From Streptococcus oralis (GTDB lineage: Bacteria; Bacillota; Bacilli; Lactobacillales; Streptococcaceae): 7,740 nt of DNA. Every line of letters starts with the position of its first letter. Position 1 is the stretch's first letter. Both the position numbers and the translations under genes were made by a program. The stretch is from the NCBI GenBank assembly GCA_905370255.1, contig CAJPKC010000050.1, forward strand, positions 1 through 7,740, given 5' to 3'. This document shows positions 7,475 to 7,740 of this stretch, one piece after another. Below the pieces are notes generated by a model. That model was not told the origin of the DNA and ran no database searches. It saw only the letters and a list, made by a program, of their open reading frames with translations.

Positions 7475-7568
7475 GCCAATAAGCGCAACTATCATAGTCG
7501 CAACGATCGCTGCGGTGGTCGTTGTTAGCTTGTTTGGCATATTTTTGGTTAATAAATTTAAAGGATAA
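7464..7568 (+). CDS. Small single-span membrane protein between ileS and gatA
   Basis: A 34-residue frame starts at GTG 7464, right after an in-frame TAA (7461-7463), and ends with TAA at 7566-7568. An AGAGG about seven bases upstream, inside ileS, could serve as its ribosome binding site. The protein is a short polar start (MLSEPIS), a hydrophobic stretch of about 22 residues (ATIIVATIAAVVVVSLFGIF and onward) and a short basic tail (NKFKG), which predicts one membrane helix with the C-terminus inside. It overlaps the ileS end by 11 bases and is followed by gatA five bases later. From memory, Campylobacter jejuni carries a small membrane protein at this position (between ileS and gatA). Its function is unknown to me. 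The start is unusual but no other start codon fits. Confidence 0.72.
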   Translation: MLSEPISATIIVATIAAVVVVSLFGIFLVNKFKG

Positions 7569-7573
7569 AAATA

Positions 7574-7740
7574 GTGGTAACTTTAAAAGAAGCTTTGAAA
7601 TTTTCAGCTGAAGAGATAAAAAATTTAAGAGCCGAGCTTGAGGCAAAGATTATAAAAGAAAAAGAGCTTGGCGCTTATGTCGAGCAGCTAGCAAATTTAG
7701 AGATCGCAAAACTAGGCGAGGGTGTGCCTATCGCTATAAA
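7574..7740 (+). CDS. gatA: Glutamyl/aspartyl-tRNA amidotransferase subunit A, N-terminal part (runs off right edge)
   Basis: GatA is the amidase of the GatCAB complex, which frees ammonia from glutamine and passes it to GatB to convert Glu-tRNA-Gln (and Asp-tRNA-Asn) to the amidated forms. The first 55 codons are present: MVTLKEALKFSAEEI, then a charged helical segment (NLRAELEAKIIKEKELGAYVEQL) and GEGVPIAI at the edge. In the amidase family this last motif continues with the catalytic lysine (P-hydrophobic-AIKD), whose codon is cut by the window end. The GTG at 7574 is chosen because AAAGGA lies about eight bases upstream and the Campylobacter protein starts M-hydrophobic-TLKEALK. The gene is five bases after the small membrane protein, so ileS, the small gene and gatA look like one operon, two of the three serving tRNA charging. 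Confidence 0.9.
   Translation, partial: MVTLKEALKFSAEEIKNLRAELEAKIIKEKELGAYVEQLANLEIAKLGEGVPIAI

Noticed and set aside
7349..7540. Minus-strand frame with a hydrophobic stretch
   Set aside because: It is the shadow of the small plus-strand membrane gene and the ileS end; the plus-strand genes have context and homologues.

Overview
The window is a chimera of two unrelated bacteria. Positions 1 to about 7,017 look like a low-GC Firmicute, most likely a Streptococcus of the mitis/pneumoniae group. The evidence is the gene order secA, DAHP synthase, DAHP synthase, acpS, alr, recG, all on the minus strand, with the 837-, 343-, 343-, 120- and 367-residue lengths known for pneumococcal homologues. 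Positions from about 7,013 to 7,740 look like a Campylobacter (plus strand, frequent AAATTTA words, gene order ileS, short membrane protein, gatA). The closest fit may be an oral species such as the C. concisus group. Both genera live in the human mouth, so a chimeric contig from an oral metagenome, or an amplification chimera, is the simplest reading.

Streptococcal part, in transcription order (right to left). The window begins inside the 3' part of an APC/KimA-like permease gene (its cytosolic C-terminal domain), closed by a clear intrinsic terminator at 6615-6638. A promoter with an extended -10 (6530-6558) then drives secA, the preprotein translocase ATPase. After secA an 80-base gap holds a long hairpin whose non-Watson-Crick pairs are all G-U on the minus-strand RNA. 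A tightly packed run follows: two tandem class I DAHP synthases (about 75% identical to each other, 1 base apart), acpS (holo-ACP synthase), alr (alanine racemase, overlapping acpS by 11 bases) and the first 99 codons of recG. The run joins entry into the shikimate pathway, activation of the fatty-acid carrier protein, D-alanine supply for the cell wall, and recombination repair. Close spacing and overlaps suggest one transcript and translational coupling.

Campylobacter part (left to right). The 3' end of ileS with its Cys4 zinc finger is followed by a 34-residue single-span membrane protein that starts at GTG inside the end of ileS. The first 55 codons of gatA, the amidase subunit of the GatCAB tRNA amidotransferase, run off the right edge.

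I see no new defence, mobile or CRISPR system. The points worth a second look are the inter-phylum junction, the hairpin next to the acpS start, the diverged DAHP synthase pair, the hairpin after secA, the permease output domain and the small membrane protein. No stretch over 300 bases lacks a gene; the longest gap, 6484-6657, holds the secA promoter and leader and the permease terminator.
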